Positions 1 through 7,971 of a DNA stretch of 64,000 nucleotides are shown in pieces. The notes beneath the pieces are model-generated. The model did no database searches. It was not told where the DNA came from and saw only the letters and a list, made by a program, of their open reading frames with translations. Location: the NCBI RefSeq assembly GCF_015101885.1, contig NZ_CP062942.1, forward strand, positions 1 through 64,000, given 5' to 3'. Every line of letters begins with the position of its first letter. Positions within the stretch are counted from its first letter, which is position 1. This DNA is from Massilia litorea (GTDB lineage Bacteria; Pseudomonadota; Gammaproteobacteria; Burkholderiales; Burkholderiaceae_D). The translations under genes were made by a program, and so were the position numbers.

Positions 1-1
1 A

Positions 2-705
2 GTTGGTGTCGCTGATAGCGTATCCGGAAGTTTCGCTTTTGCTTATACGCCGGATGCAGGTATGCAAAACCTTGGTACTCTTCCGGGGGCGTATTTAGTC
101 GGGCAGAATCGATTAACGATGTAGGCACGGTTGTTGGTGGCTCGTTAGTTGGCGATTTTCCGTTAGCGCCATTCCACGCTTTTGAATATGCATCTGGTTC
201 TATGTATGATTTAGGATCATTGAATGGCGCGTGGAGTGTCGGGAAGCAATCAATAACAATGGTGAAACCGTCGGCTGGTCTAATGCAGGCTTTAATGTGG
301 ATCATGCCGTATTGTACGCAGATGGGCTCCTTACTGATCTTGGTACCCTCAATGGTTTTGGTTCCAGCTTGGCATACGACATTAACGATGCTGGACAGAT
401 TGTTGGCTCCTCCGAGTTTATGACCGGGAAAGCGCGGCTTTTGTATGAAGAGGGTCGATGATCGATTTAACCACGCTTATTGACTCCGCGTCTGGTTGGA
501 CAATCGAATCGGCGTATTCGATTAATAATCAGCATCAAATTGCTGCGTTCGGATGCAAGCAGATGTATGCCAAACCTTATTGCTTGATCCGGTAACGCCT
601 GTTCCCGAGCCGCAAACCGACTCAACTCTTCTAGCCGGATTATTGCTCATCCGATGGGTGCTCCGCGGCAGGCGGACACGGGTTCATCTGGGAAGCGGCG
701 GCTAA
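2..705 (+). pseudogene. Decayed HAF-repeat / PEP-CTERM secreted protein, 5' end outside window
   Basis: Fragments in successive plus-strand frames give the repeated pattern of HAF-type extracellular proteins: blocks such as GMQNLGTLPG, SMYDLGSLNG and LLTDLGTLNG, each followed by an IND/NNNG..VG turn (INDVGTVVGG, INNNGETVGW, INDAGQIVGS). Frame changes near 100, 225-260 and after 460 are needed to follow them. At 592-705 another frame reads TPVPEPQTDSTLLAGLLLI followed by an arginine-rich tail, which fits the PEP-CTERM sorting signal (VPEP, hydrophobic segment, basic end). The gene is therefore a broken secreted or surface protein. The intact HAF protein at 54606 shares the repeat type but has no PEP-CTERM tail. 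Family recognition is fairly sure; the exact breakpoints are not. Confidence 0.72.
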
Positions 706-929
706 TTTACTGCAAATATAATTGGCGATACTCAGCCGCTTTCGCACAACGGCTGCTAGCTGCACCGTTGATGCACTTTAATCGTTTTCACACTAAATGT
801 GGCGTTCGAATTTGGATTTGCTCAGAAGACGCTCAAACGACTGCCTTACCAGTTGTATAAGTACTTCATTCTTTAACCACTACATTCGTACACAGATATG
901 AAACCCAATCAGAATTATCGGAATACTCA

Positions 930-1221
930 CTTGCCCGCTGAACAAGTTAGAAGCAGAGGTTATTGAGGAGCTTAAAAAACGGCACTTTCTGGAGTATTAG
1001 TCAAGCACGTGAACAGTTTTGCATATTGCTCGCGGTGCTGGGCTTTCCGCCGAAGACCTAATGCTTAGTAATAGCCCAATAAGTCGAAAGTTGGACCCGC
1101 TCAAATGAAATACCATCATCCCATTGATGCGACGCGACATGGAGTGGACCGAGGGCGTCGACCAGGCTGGGTTAGAGACTGGATTGCTTCGGGAAAGAGT
1201 CTAGATACTTTAAAAATCTAA
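930..1221 (+). pseudogene. Decayed H-NS family nucleoid protein
   Basis: Pieces in different frames reproduce an H-NS-like protein: a coiled-coil piece (LEAEVIEELKKR) near 945-990, then SQAREQ near 1000, IARGAGLSAEDLMLSN near 1025-1070, and the C-terminal DNA-binding piece RGRRPGWVRDWIASGKSLD ending with a stop at 1221. The intact H-NS-like gene at 60554-60880 has the same order (KAREQIIAIAQGLG, then GRGRQPKWIAEGLAGGKTLD), which is how the relic was recognised. At least two frame changes and an internal stop (LDPLK followed by TGA) make it non-functional. It is a separate, older copy and not a duplicate of the 60.5 kb gene. Confidence 0.72.
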
Positions 1222-1244
1222 TTGCGACCTTTCGGGAGGGCGGC

Positions 1245-2797
1245 ATGGATGAAACAAGCGGGCACTATGAGTGCGACGTGCTGATTGTCGGCGGCGGCAT
1301 CAACGGCGCGGCCATCGCGGCGCGACGCAGCCGGACGCGGCCTGCGCGTGGTGCTGTGCGAAAAGGACGACCTGGCCCAGCATACCTCCTCGGCATCGAG
1401 CAAACTCATCCATGGCGGCCTGCGCTACCTCGAACAGCGCCAGTTCGGCCTCGTGCGCAAGGCCCTGGCCGAGCGCGAAACCCTGCTCAGCAGCGCGCCC
1501 CACATCATGGCGTCCGCTGCGTTTCGTGATGCCCCATGACGCCGGCGCCCGCCCGGCCTGGATGATCCGCGCCGGGCTGTTCCTGTACGACCGCCTGGCG
1601 CGGCGCGAATTCCTGCCCGGCTCGCAGGGCGTGGACCTGCGCACCCACCCGGCCGGGGCATCGCTGCAGCCGCAGTACACGCGCGGCTTCATGTATTCCG
1701 ACGGCTGGGTCGACGACGCCCGTCTGGTCGTGCTGAATGCGCTCGACGCCCGCGAGCGCGGCGCCGTCATCCTGACCCATGCGCGCTGCAACCCGCCGCA
1801 GCGCCACCCCGACGGCTGGAACGCCACGCTCGAGGGAGAAGGGCGCCACGTGCACGTGACGGCGCGCTGCCTGGTCAACGCCGCCGGCCCCTGGGCCGCG
1901 CGCTTCCTGCACGGCGCCACGAATGCGGCGGGCGGCCAGGCGCTGCGCCTGATCAAGGGCAGCCACATCGTCGTGCCGCGCCTGTTCGAGCACGCGCACG
2001 CCTATATTTTCCAGCACCCGGACGGGCGCATCGTGTTCGCGCTGCCCTATGAAGGCGCCTTTACCCTGGTCGGCACCACCGACGTCGACTTCCGCGGCGA
2101 GCTCGACAAGGTGGCGATCAGCGCCGAGGAAAAGGTCTACCTGTGCCAGCTGGTGAACCGCTATTTCACGCGCCAGGTGACGCCTGCCGACGTGCTGTGG
2201 AGCTATGCCGGCGTGCGTCCGCTGGTCGAGGATGCGGCCGCCAGCGCCGCGGCCGCCACGCGCGACTTCCGTCTCGAGCCCGACCTGGCCGGGGCACCGC
2301 TGCTATCCGTTTTCGGCGGGAAGATCACGACCAGCCGCAAGCTGGCCGAGCAGGCCGTGGACTGGATCGGGCAGGCGCTCGGCCGCGCGGGTCACAGTCA
2401 CTGCGCGGGCTGGACGGAGCACGCCTGCCTGCCCGGTGGTGACCTCTACGGTCCGCGTCCGGACAAGCGCGGGGTGCTGGAATTCGGCGCCTGGAGCGCG
2501 CGCCAGGCAGGCCGTTATGCCTGGCTGCCGGCGCCCCTGTTAGAGCGCTATGCGCGCGCCTACGGCACCCGCATCCATCTGCTGCTGGCACGCCGCGAGA
2601 GCCTGGCGGACATGGGACCGGAAGTGCTGCCCGGCCTGTACGCGGCCGAGATCGACTACCTGATGCAGCACGAATGGGCGCGCAGCAGCGCCGACATCCT
2701 CTGGCGCCGCAGCAAGCTCGGCTTGCACATCGCACCCGGCAGCGCGGTGCGACTCGACGAGTGGATCGCGGCACGAGAGGAAGCTTTAGTTGTATAG
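1245..2797 (+). pseudogene. glpD: glpD, glycerol-3-phosphate dehydrogenase, two frameshifts
   Basis: The three frames joined together give an almost full-length FAD-dependent glycerol-3-phosphate dehydrogenase of about 515 residues. The N-terminal dinucleotide-binding motif DVLIVGGGINGA lies in the frame starting at 1245. RDAAGRGLRVVLCEKDD and SSKLIHGGLRYLEQ follow in a second frame. RFVMPHDAG through SYAGVRPLVED and FGGKITTSRKLAEQA to the end at 2797 lie in a third. Each shift is explained by one extra base, near 1322 and near 1510-1516. The piece is far richer in GC than both flanks and uses core-type codons. It is either a recently inactivated gene or an intact gene carrying two sequence errors; the rest of the frame shows no stop. 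The normal product oxidises glycerol-3-phosphate at the inner membrane. Confidence 0.85.
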
Positions 2798-3018
2798 GGC
2801 ACACGGACTGCGTCTAAGACAGTATCAAAAAATCCATTATCGTTTAGGTCGTCCATAATGTTTGGCTAATTCTTGCAGAAAATTGCGTCAGCAGGCTAAA
2901 CAAATTATTGTTGGGCAGCGAAACCGAAGTGCCGAAAGAATTATTGGCTTTCAGATCTCAGAGGGGTTTTTCCTAAACTCTTATGTCAAATATGTGCGCG
3001 TATCCCGAGGAGCGCATC

Positions 3019-3237
3019 ATGAGTTGGAAACAACGTAAAAACAGGGAACGCCGCACCGATCTGCGCACGTCTATGCTAATCGATGCAGCTATCAATGCAG
3101 TCCTCACAAACCACCTGATTCCTGTCGCAGAAGAACTTATTGATCAGGGCATTGATCCAAATCTTATCCTACGTGTTCTGACACGCCAGCCGAGCGAAGG
3201 CGCTATGGCGAATTATACGAATCGTACCAGTCATTAG
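3019..3237 (+). CDS. Small orphan protein, 72 aa
   Basis: The frame is open from 2983, but the ATG at 3019 has a GAGGAG ribosome-binding site directly upstream and is preferred. The product starts with a basic stretch (MSWKQRKNRERRTD) and continues as a predicted helical segment containing VLTNHLIPVAEELIDQGID and then LILRVL. No known family was recognised. The second half resembles the small proteins at 32959 and, more weakly, 48738 (helix, A...L, QGI or NGV, then ILRVL), so these may be distant relatives. It stands alone between the glpD relic and the exopolysaccharide locus. Function is unknown. Confidence 0.55.
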   Translation: MSWKQRKNRERRTDLRTSMLIDAAINAVLTNHLIPVAEELIDQGIDPNLILRVLTRQPSEGAMANYTNRTSH

Positions 3238-4040
3238 TGTTCCACTAGTTTATTCAGAGTGACATTTAGAGCGCTTATAAATATTTTTAAACTATCTTCC
3301 CTAAGATACTAATTGCTCACTCAAACGGTGTTCCTTCTTTTTCGAACTATTGGAAACTTTAACTTATCACTGTCCAAGCTCGCAAACGGCATCAATGTTC
3401 GCTTACTCGAACGACCGAACTTCTTAAATCTGTGCTGTTAAGCGACTACGACAAGCGCAAGGATGAGATCTTTAACCGGCGTTATCGACAATGATAATAG
3501 GCAACTCAGACGATGAGTGCAGAGCAATTAATATCGGCACGTCTTAACTCAAGGCGTCGGCTCCCAACGTTTTAAGTACATACCGCGAGCATCATGCCGC
3601 GCTCAATTTCCATTTGAAATTGTAGCGTTGCCGATACCCAATACTGAGCTCCTGACGCCGAGCTAGCGGCTACGTATACCTTCGGTCCCGAAGTTGACCA
3701 AGGGTCGATAACTTCTTCTTGTGTGCATTTTCAGCTTTGATAGCAAGCCTCCTCATACGCCCTGTCGTGTCGGCGCCGCCGAAAAGTTTGCCGAGGTAAC
3801 AATCAATCCTTGCCAAGCTAATGTTGACAGCGCGAATCAGGAGCCCCAAGACCGAGCTAAGGGATTGTTGCTCGGCTCTAACTGCGGCTTGGCAGGCCCC
3901 AAAGCCGCGTTTCGTATGTTTTGATAAACAGTACCCGCCCAAAATGATGTCGCGATATTTGATCTGAACCAAAGTCCGGTCTGCTTGTTTGACCTACCCT
4001 GAGTCTAGATGCACCCACGTACTCATTCTGACAGGCAATC
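3238..4040. other. Intergenic, no gene recognised
   Basis: About 800 bases upstream of the exopolysaccharide locus with no convincing gene. Short open frames on both strands between 3670 and 3970 have no ribosome-binding site and match nothing recognised. The segment just before 4041 must hold the leader and probably the promoter of the export lipoprotein gene, but no clear -35/-10 pair was picked out. Confidence 0.4.
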
Positions 4041-5189
4041 ATGGAAACGTTCAACGTGTTAATTCTCAAGGGAACTAATTTCAGGATCGGGGTTCTGGCA
4101 TTAATTTGCTTCATCGAAGTCGTCATTACTGGATGTGCCTCGTCCATTCAGTTTCGCGAAAACGGCATGCACGGAACGGATGAGCTTGCACCTCCGACTG
4201 AAATGATTACCGAAAAGCTGATCAACGCAGAGCGAGAGCAGCGACGGCAGGTAGCCAACGAAGACCTCGACCGTCTGCTTGTGCCTAACCCTCCGCCTTA
4301 TGTCATCGGTAGCGGCGACCTTCTCTCAATTGTGGTGTGGGATCATCCTGAACTTGCGAACGGCTCGGTCGCTTCGGCTATAGCACCGACGAGCGCGACA
4401 GTGGACCCTGGCAACGCGACAAATGCAGCTGTGGGCTTCGTGGTTGATCACGCCGGCCAAATTCAATTTCCCCTCATTGGCATGGTGGCTGTGGACGGTC
4501 TGACCGAGGAGCGTGCTCGTGCATTGTTGACGACCAAGCTTGCTAAGTATCTAACAAGTCCAAACGTAACGCTACGCGTACTCGCATATCGAAGCAAGCG
4601 TGTGTATGTCGATGGTGAAGTCAAACAGCCCGGATTACAGGCCATCAATGACATCCCAATGACCTTAATGGAAGCGCTAAACCGCGCTGGTGGTCTGCTG
4701 CCCACGGCCGACCAGAGCCGCATTGCTTTAGAGCGTGGTAAGGCCCGCTACCGAATCAATCTCCGTGATCTTGTACAGAAAGGAATAAATCCTGGAAGCG
4801 TCATGTTAGCGCACGGTGACGTTGTACGTGTGCATTCGCGTGACGAAAGCAAGATATTTGTCTCCGGTGAAGTCATCACACCGAAGGCACTCACAATGCA
4901 CGATGGCCGCCTCACGTTGAATGAAGCATTAGGTGAGACAGGCGGCATCAGCCCACTAAGCGGAGACGTACGCCAGATCTACGTCGTGCGCAAGACGGCT
5001 GAGCGGACACGAGTCTTTCAGCTCGATGCCCGGATAGCCAGCTCGCTGGCGATGGCTGAGGGTTTTGAACTGCAGCCCAAAGATATTGTGTACGTGGCTG
5101 CAACTCCGTTGGCGAACTGGAACCGCAGTATCAGTCTACTAATCCCTGGTGCATTGACTTCCGCTGTCACTGCAACCAACCGGCAGTAA
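4041..5189 (+). CDS. Polysaccharide export outer-membrane lipoprotein (Wza/GfcE type)
   Basis: A 382-residue protein with a short N-terminal hydrophobic segment ending in VVITGC; Cys32 would be the lipidated residue of a signal peptidase II site. The Poly_export domain starts at YVIGSGDLLSI (residues 87-97). It is followed by two SLBB-type blocks, VYVDGEVKQPGLQAI and IFVSGEVITPKALTM, each leading into a GG-containing helix (NRAGGLL, GETGGIS). Length and layout match the Wza/EpsE export family, which forms the outer-membrane channel for exopolysaccharide. It is the first gene of the plus-strand block and lies 32 bp before the copolymerase gene, its expected partner. The ribosome-binding site is weak. 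Confidence 0.9.
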   Translation: METFNVLILKGTNFRIGVLALICFIEVVITGCASSIQFRENGMHGTDELAPPTEMITEKLINAEREQRRQVANEDLDRLLVPNPPPYVIGSGDLLSIVVWDHPELANGSVASAIAPTSATVDPGNATNAAVGFVVDHAGQIQFPLIGMVAVDGLTEERARALLTTKLAKYLTSPNVTLRVLAYRSKRVYVDGEVKQPGLQAINDIPMTLMEALNRAGGLLPTADQSRIALERGKARYRINLRDLVQKGINPGSVMLAHGDVVRVHSRDESKIFVSGEVITPKALTMHDGRLTLNEALGETGGISPLSGDVRQIYVVRKTAERTRVFQLDARIASSLAMAEGFELQPKDIVYVAATPLANWNRSISLLIPGALTSAVTATNRQ

Positions 5190-5221
5190 CTATCCTGCCC
5201 TCATCAAGAACGGAGTTAGAC

Positions 5222-7504
5222 ATGAGTATCGCAAGTGAGCAGCACGCTCTAGCCCCAATGGCCCCTCATCCTCCAGTTTTTAGCATTCCTTTTGACCCTC
5301 ATGTTGTCCATGGACCGGACGAGTCGTCATCTGATCTCAAGGGTTACCTCGGCACATTCTATGACAACCGCTGGCTGATCGGTGCGATCACTCTGCTCTT
5401 AACACTCGTAGCAGTCATGTACGTGCTAATAGCTAAACCCGTATTCGAGGCTAACCTAATAATCCACGTTGAGGAGGAGAGCACGAACGCATCAAAGAAC
5501 ATTCTCAGCGAAGCATCTTCGCTTTTTGAAATGAAAAAAACAGCAATTGCAGAGATCGAACTGCTGCGTTCGCGAATGGTTATATCGCGCTCACTCGACG
5601 ACTTACAGCTTTATATAGATGTACATCCAAAATACTTCCCCGTTTTAGGGCCGTGGTTTGCAAGCTGGAATAGTAGTCACCTATCTACCCCTGGCCTGCT
5701 CGGCTATGGCGGGTACGTCTGGGGCGGCGAGAAGGCCGAGGTTTCATTATTTGAGGTACCCAACGCGTGGGTGGGCCGCGAATTTACACTAGCCACGCTA
5801 AGCAACCAACGCTTCCGATTTAGTGGCGGTGGGCAACCGATCGTATTTGAAGGGAACGTTGGCCTGCGCTACCGAGTGCCTACTCCCGAGGGCGTAATCG
5901 AGCTGAAGGTCAACAATATGTCCGCGGAACCAGGCGCCCACTTTGTATTGAGACGCATGTCGCGCGCATCAATGACGGAAGCAATCCAAAATGCACTCGT
6001 GATCACCGAGCAGGGCAAGGAGTCGGGCATCATCGAAGTTAAGCTGGAGGGAGAAAATCCTCGCGAAACTTACAGTGTGTTGAGCGAGATCGGCCGCGAA
6101 TACATGCGCCAAAACCTCGCACGTAAGACCGAAGAAGCTGAAAAGTCGCTTGCATTCTTAAATCGACAGCTTCCGATTGTAAAGCGTCAGTTAGAGCAGG
6201 CAGAAGAACGCTATAACGAGTTCCGCAACCTTAATGGGACGGTAGACTTGCGCGAAGAAGCGCGCTTAAGCCTAGAGCAAGCGTCTGCAACGCGCGCGCG
6301 GGGAATTGACTTGATGCAGAAAAAAGCGGAGCTCCTCGCCCGCTTTACGGAGGATCACCCAGTTGTAATGGCAATTAACCGCCAGCGGAAGGAGGTCGAA
6401 GCTGAGCTTGCGGCTATTAAAGCGCGAATCAGAAATATGCCTATGCTAGAGCAAAATGAAGCAAGGTTAACACGCGACATCAAGGTCAGCACCGAACTCT
6501 ACACCTCACTTCTAAATACTGCACAGCAGTTGCGCTTGACAGCCACAGGCCGAGTTAGCAACGTGCGTATGGTCGACGCACCTGTTCTGCCGGAAAAGCC
6601 GATTAAGCCGAGACGTGCGCTAATAGTAGCGCTGGCTGCGATAACTGGGTTATTCCTAGGCACTGTGGTGGCATTCACACGCAAAGCGATAACAGGAGGA
6701 ATCGACGACCCGCATAAAATCGAACAGATGCTGCGGGCAAGAGTGGTCTACGCTACCATTCCACATAGCGGAAATCAAGATAAACTAATGCGCAAGAAAA
6801 AGAGTGGGTACAGTGTCTTGCCATTACTAGCAACAATGATGCCTGAAGACGTAGCTGTTGAGAGTCTACGAAGCTTCCGGGCGGCCCTTCAGTTCCAGCT
6901 GCCTCATTTTAAGAACAACGTTGTAATGTTTGCTGGTCCAACAAGCGGGATGGGCAATTCTTTCGTTACTGCTAATTTTGCGGCCATAATGGCGGCGAGC
7001 GGAAAACGCGTCTTGCTAATTGATACCGACTTACGTTGCGGCCAGCTGTACCATTATTTTGGTGTGGGCCGTGACCACGGATTGTCCGACGTAGTATTAG
7101 AAAAGGCATCAATCGGTGAGGTTATTCATCGCAACGTAATCGAAAACCTCGATTTCGTTGGCACCGGAGAACTGCAATCAAGCCGCTCGGAATTGCTGTT
7201 GCATACAAATTTCGGCAAATTTATAAAACAAACGAGTGCTCACTATGATCTCGTTCTGCTTGATTCGCCACCCCTATTGACAAGTGCTGAAGCGCTAGTC
7301 ATCAGTGCGTACGCTGGCGCTGTCTTTATGATTGCTCGTTCAGGCCGCACCAACGAACGTCAGATCAATGAGTCAGTTAAACGCCTGCACCACATCGGTG
7401 TGTCGTTGCAAGGAATATTGCTAAACGATATGGCGCCACGTTTAAGTTCCTTCAGCTCCAAGGAGCACGCGCCAGCTAGTCGGATTGGGCTTGGTAGCGT
7501 CTGA
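5222..7504 (+). CDS. Wzc-like polysaccharide copolymerase with degenerate tyrosine-kinase domain
   Basis: A 760-residue inner-membrane protein with the layout of Wzc/EpsB copolymerases: an N-terminal Wzz domain with a first membrane segment (WLIGAITLLLTLVAVMYVLI, about residues 56-75), a long periplasmic coiled coil (about 290-420), a second membrane segment after the proline-rich VLPEKPIKPRRA, and a C-terminal cytoplasmic ATPase domain. The ATPase Walker A motif reads GPTSGMGNS: the invariant lysine is Asn579 (AAT at 6956-6958). Walker A' (VLLIDTDLRCG) and Walker B (LVLLDSPP) remain. The C-terminus has no tyrosine cluster. It may therefore control chain length without kinase cycling. The gene is preceded by GGAG. 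Confidence 0.9.
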   Translation: MSIASEQHALAPMAPHPPVFSIPFDPHVVHGPDESSSDLKGYLGTFYDNRWLIGAITLLLTLVAVMYVLIAKPVFEANLIIHVEEESTNASKNILSEASSLFEMKKTAIAEIELLRSRMVISRSLDDLQLYIDVHPKYFPVLGPWFASWNSSHLSTPGLLGYGGYVWGGEKAEVSLFEVPNAWVGREFTLATLSNQRFRFSGGGQPIVFEGNVGLRYRVPTPEGVIELKVNNMSAEPGAHFVLRRMSRASMTEAIQNALVITEQGKESGIIEVKLEGENPRETYSVLSEIGREYMRQNLARKTEEAEKSLAFLNRQLPIVKRQLEQAEERYNEFRNLNGTVDLREEARLSLEQASATRARGIDLMQKKAELLARFTEDHPVVMAINRQRKEVEAELAAIKARIRNMPMLEQNEARLTRDIKVSTELYTSLLNTAQQLRLTATGRVSNVRMVDAPVLPEKPIKPRRALIVALAAITGLFLGTVVAFTRKAITGGIDDPHKIEQMLRARVVYATIPHSGNQDKLMRKKKSGYSVLPLLATMMPEDVAVESLRSFRAALQFQLPHFKNNVVMFAGPTSGMGNSFVTANFAAIMAASGKRVLLIDTDLRCGQLYHYFGVGRDHGLSDVVLEKASIGEVIHRNVIENLDFVGTGELQSSRSELLLHTNFGKFIKQTSAHYDLVLLDSPPLLTSAEALVISAYAGAVFMIARSGRTNERQINESVKRLHHIGVSLQGILLNDMAPRLSSFSSKEHAPASRIGLGSV

Positions 7505-7634
7505 GAGCCTCCGTATGTCATAGGGCATAGTTATCGGCAACGATGCCCGCATAAGATGAGCGCCATTTTTCTAAGCTAAAAGCGGATGGGGTAAGTACAG
7601 CTCCATCAAGGATTCTTAAGCTTAGACGGCCTAA

Positions 7635-7717
7635 AAAAAACCTCCAGGGCTAGGGGCGGCCTCAAAGACAGTACGCCTATACGGCCGGACGCTCCAACGC
7701 AGCCACGGAGGTTTTTT
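7635..7717. terminator. Long-loop inverted repeat with A/T tracts, possible terminator or attenuator
   Basis: AAAAAACCTCC at 7635-7645 pairs perfectly with GGAGGTTTTTT at 7707-7717. The 61-base loop is itself GC-rich and contains GGCC repeats that could fold. The outer A and T tracts give a terminator-like end in either direction. The long loop is unusual for an intrinsic terminator and could instead be an attenuator or the ends of a small mobile repeat. Confidence 0.5.
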
Positions 7718-7833
7718 GGTAGGCGCTATTAGAGTCGGGTGTTTAAAGAGTACAACAAAGACGGAGCTATCTTTACCTGGTTTGAGCCTTGTCAAAGGCA
7801 CTTATTATATTTAATAAGATTATGAAACTGCGA

Positions 7834-7853
7834 AGCAAAGCAAAGCAAAGCAA
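7834..7853. repeat. AGCAA tandem repeat, four units
   Basis: Four adjacent copies of the 5-base unit AGCAA lie upstream of the CapD-like gene, followed by a near copy. A five-base unit outside coding sequence could vary in length and alter promoter spacing, but nothing here shows that it does. Confidence 0.5.
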
Positions 7854-7971
7854 ATCAATCGATAGTGGCGGTTGAACGGCAACAAATTTATAGATGCGTC
7901 GCCATTGCTTGATATTAGAACGGAAATGTTCGGAGAGTTTTCGCTGACCAATCTACGAAGCGACTAGAATC

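Larger units (their letters stand above)
7505..7971. other. Intergenic leader inside the exopolysaccharide locus
   Basis: A 467-base gap between the copolymerase and the CapD-like gene in an otherwise tight plus-strand block. It contains the long-loop inverted repeat at 7635-7717 and a short AGCAA tandem repeat at 7834. No coding sequence was recognised. It is long enough for a terminator or attenuator plus a second promoter for the sugar-nucleotide genes. Confidence 0.5.

Noticed and set aside
1300..1968. 222-codon minus-strand frame within glpD
   Set aside because: It is a shadow frame of GC-rich coding DNA; the plus-strand product is clearly GlpD.
3670..3972. 100-codon minus-strand frame that looked like a possible transposase piece
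   Set aside because: No transposase motif or terminal repeats were found and the frame lacks a start signal.
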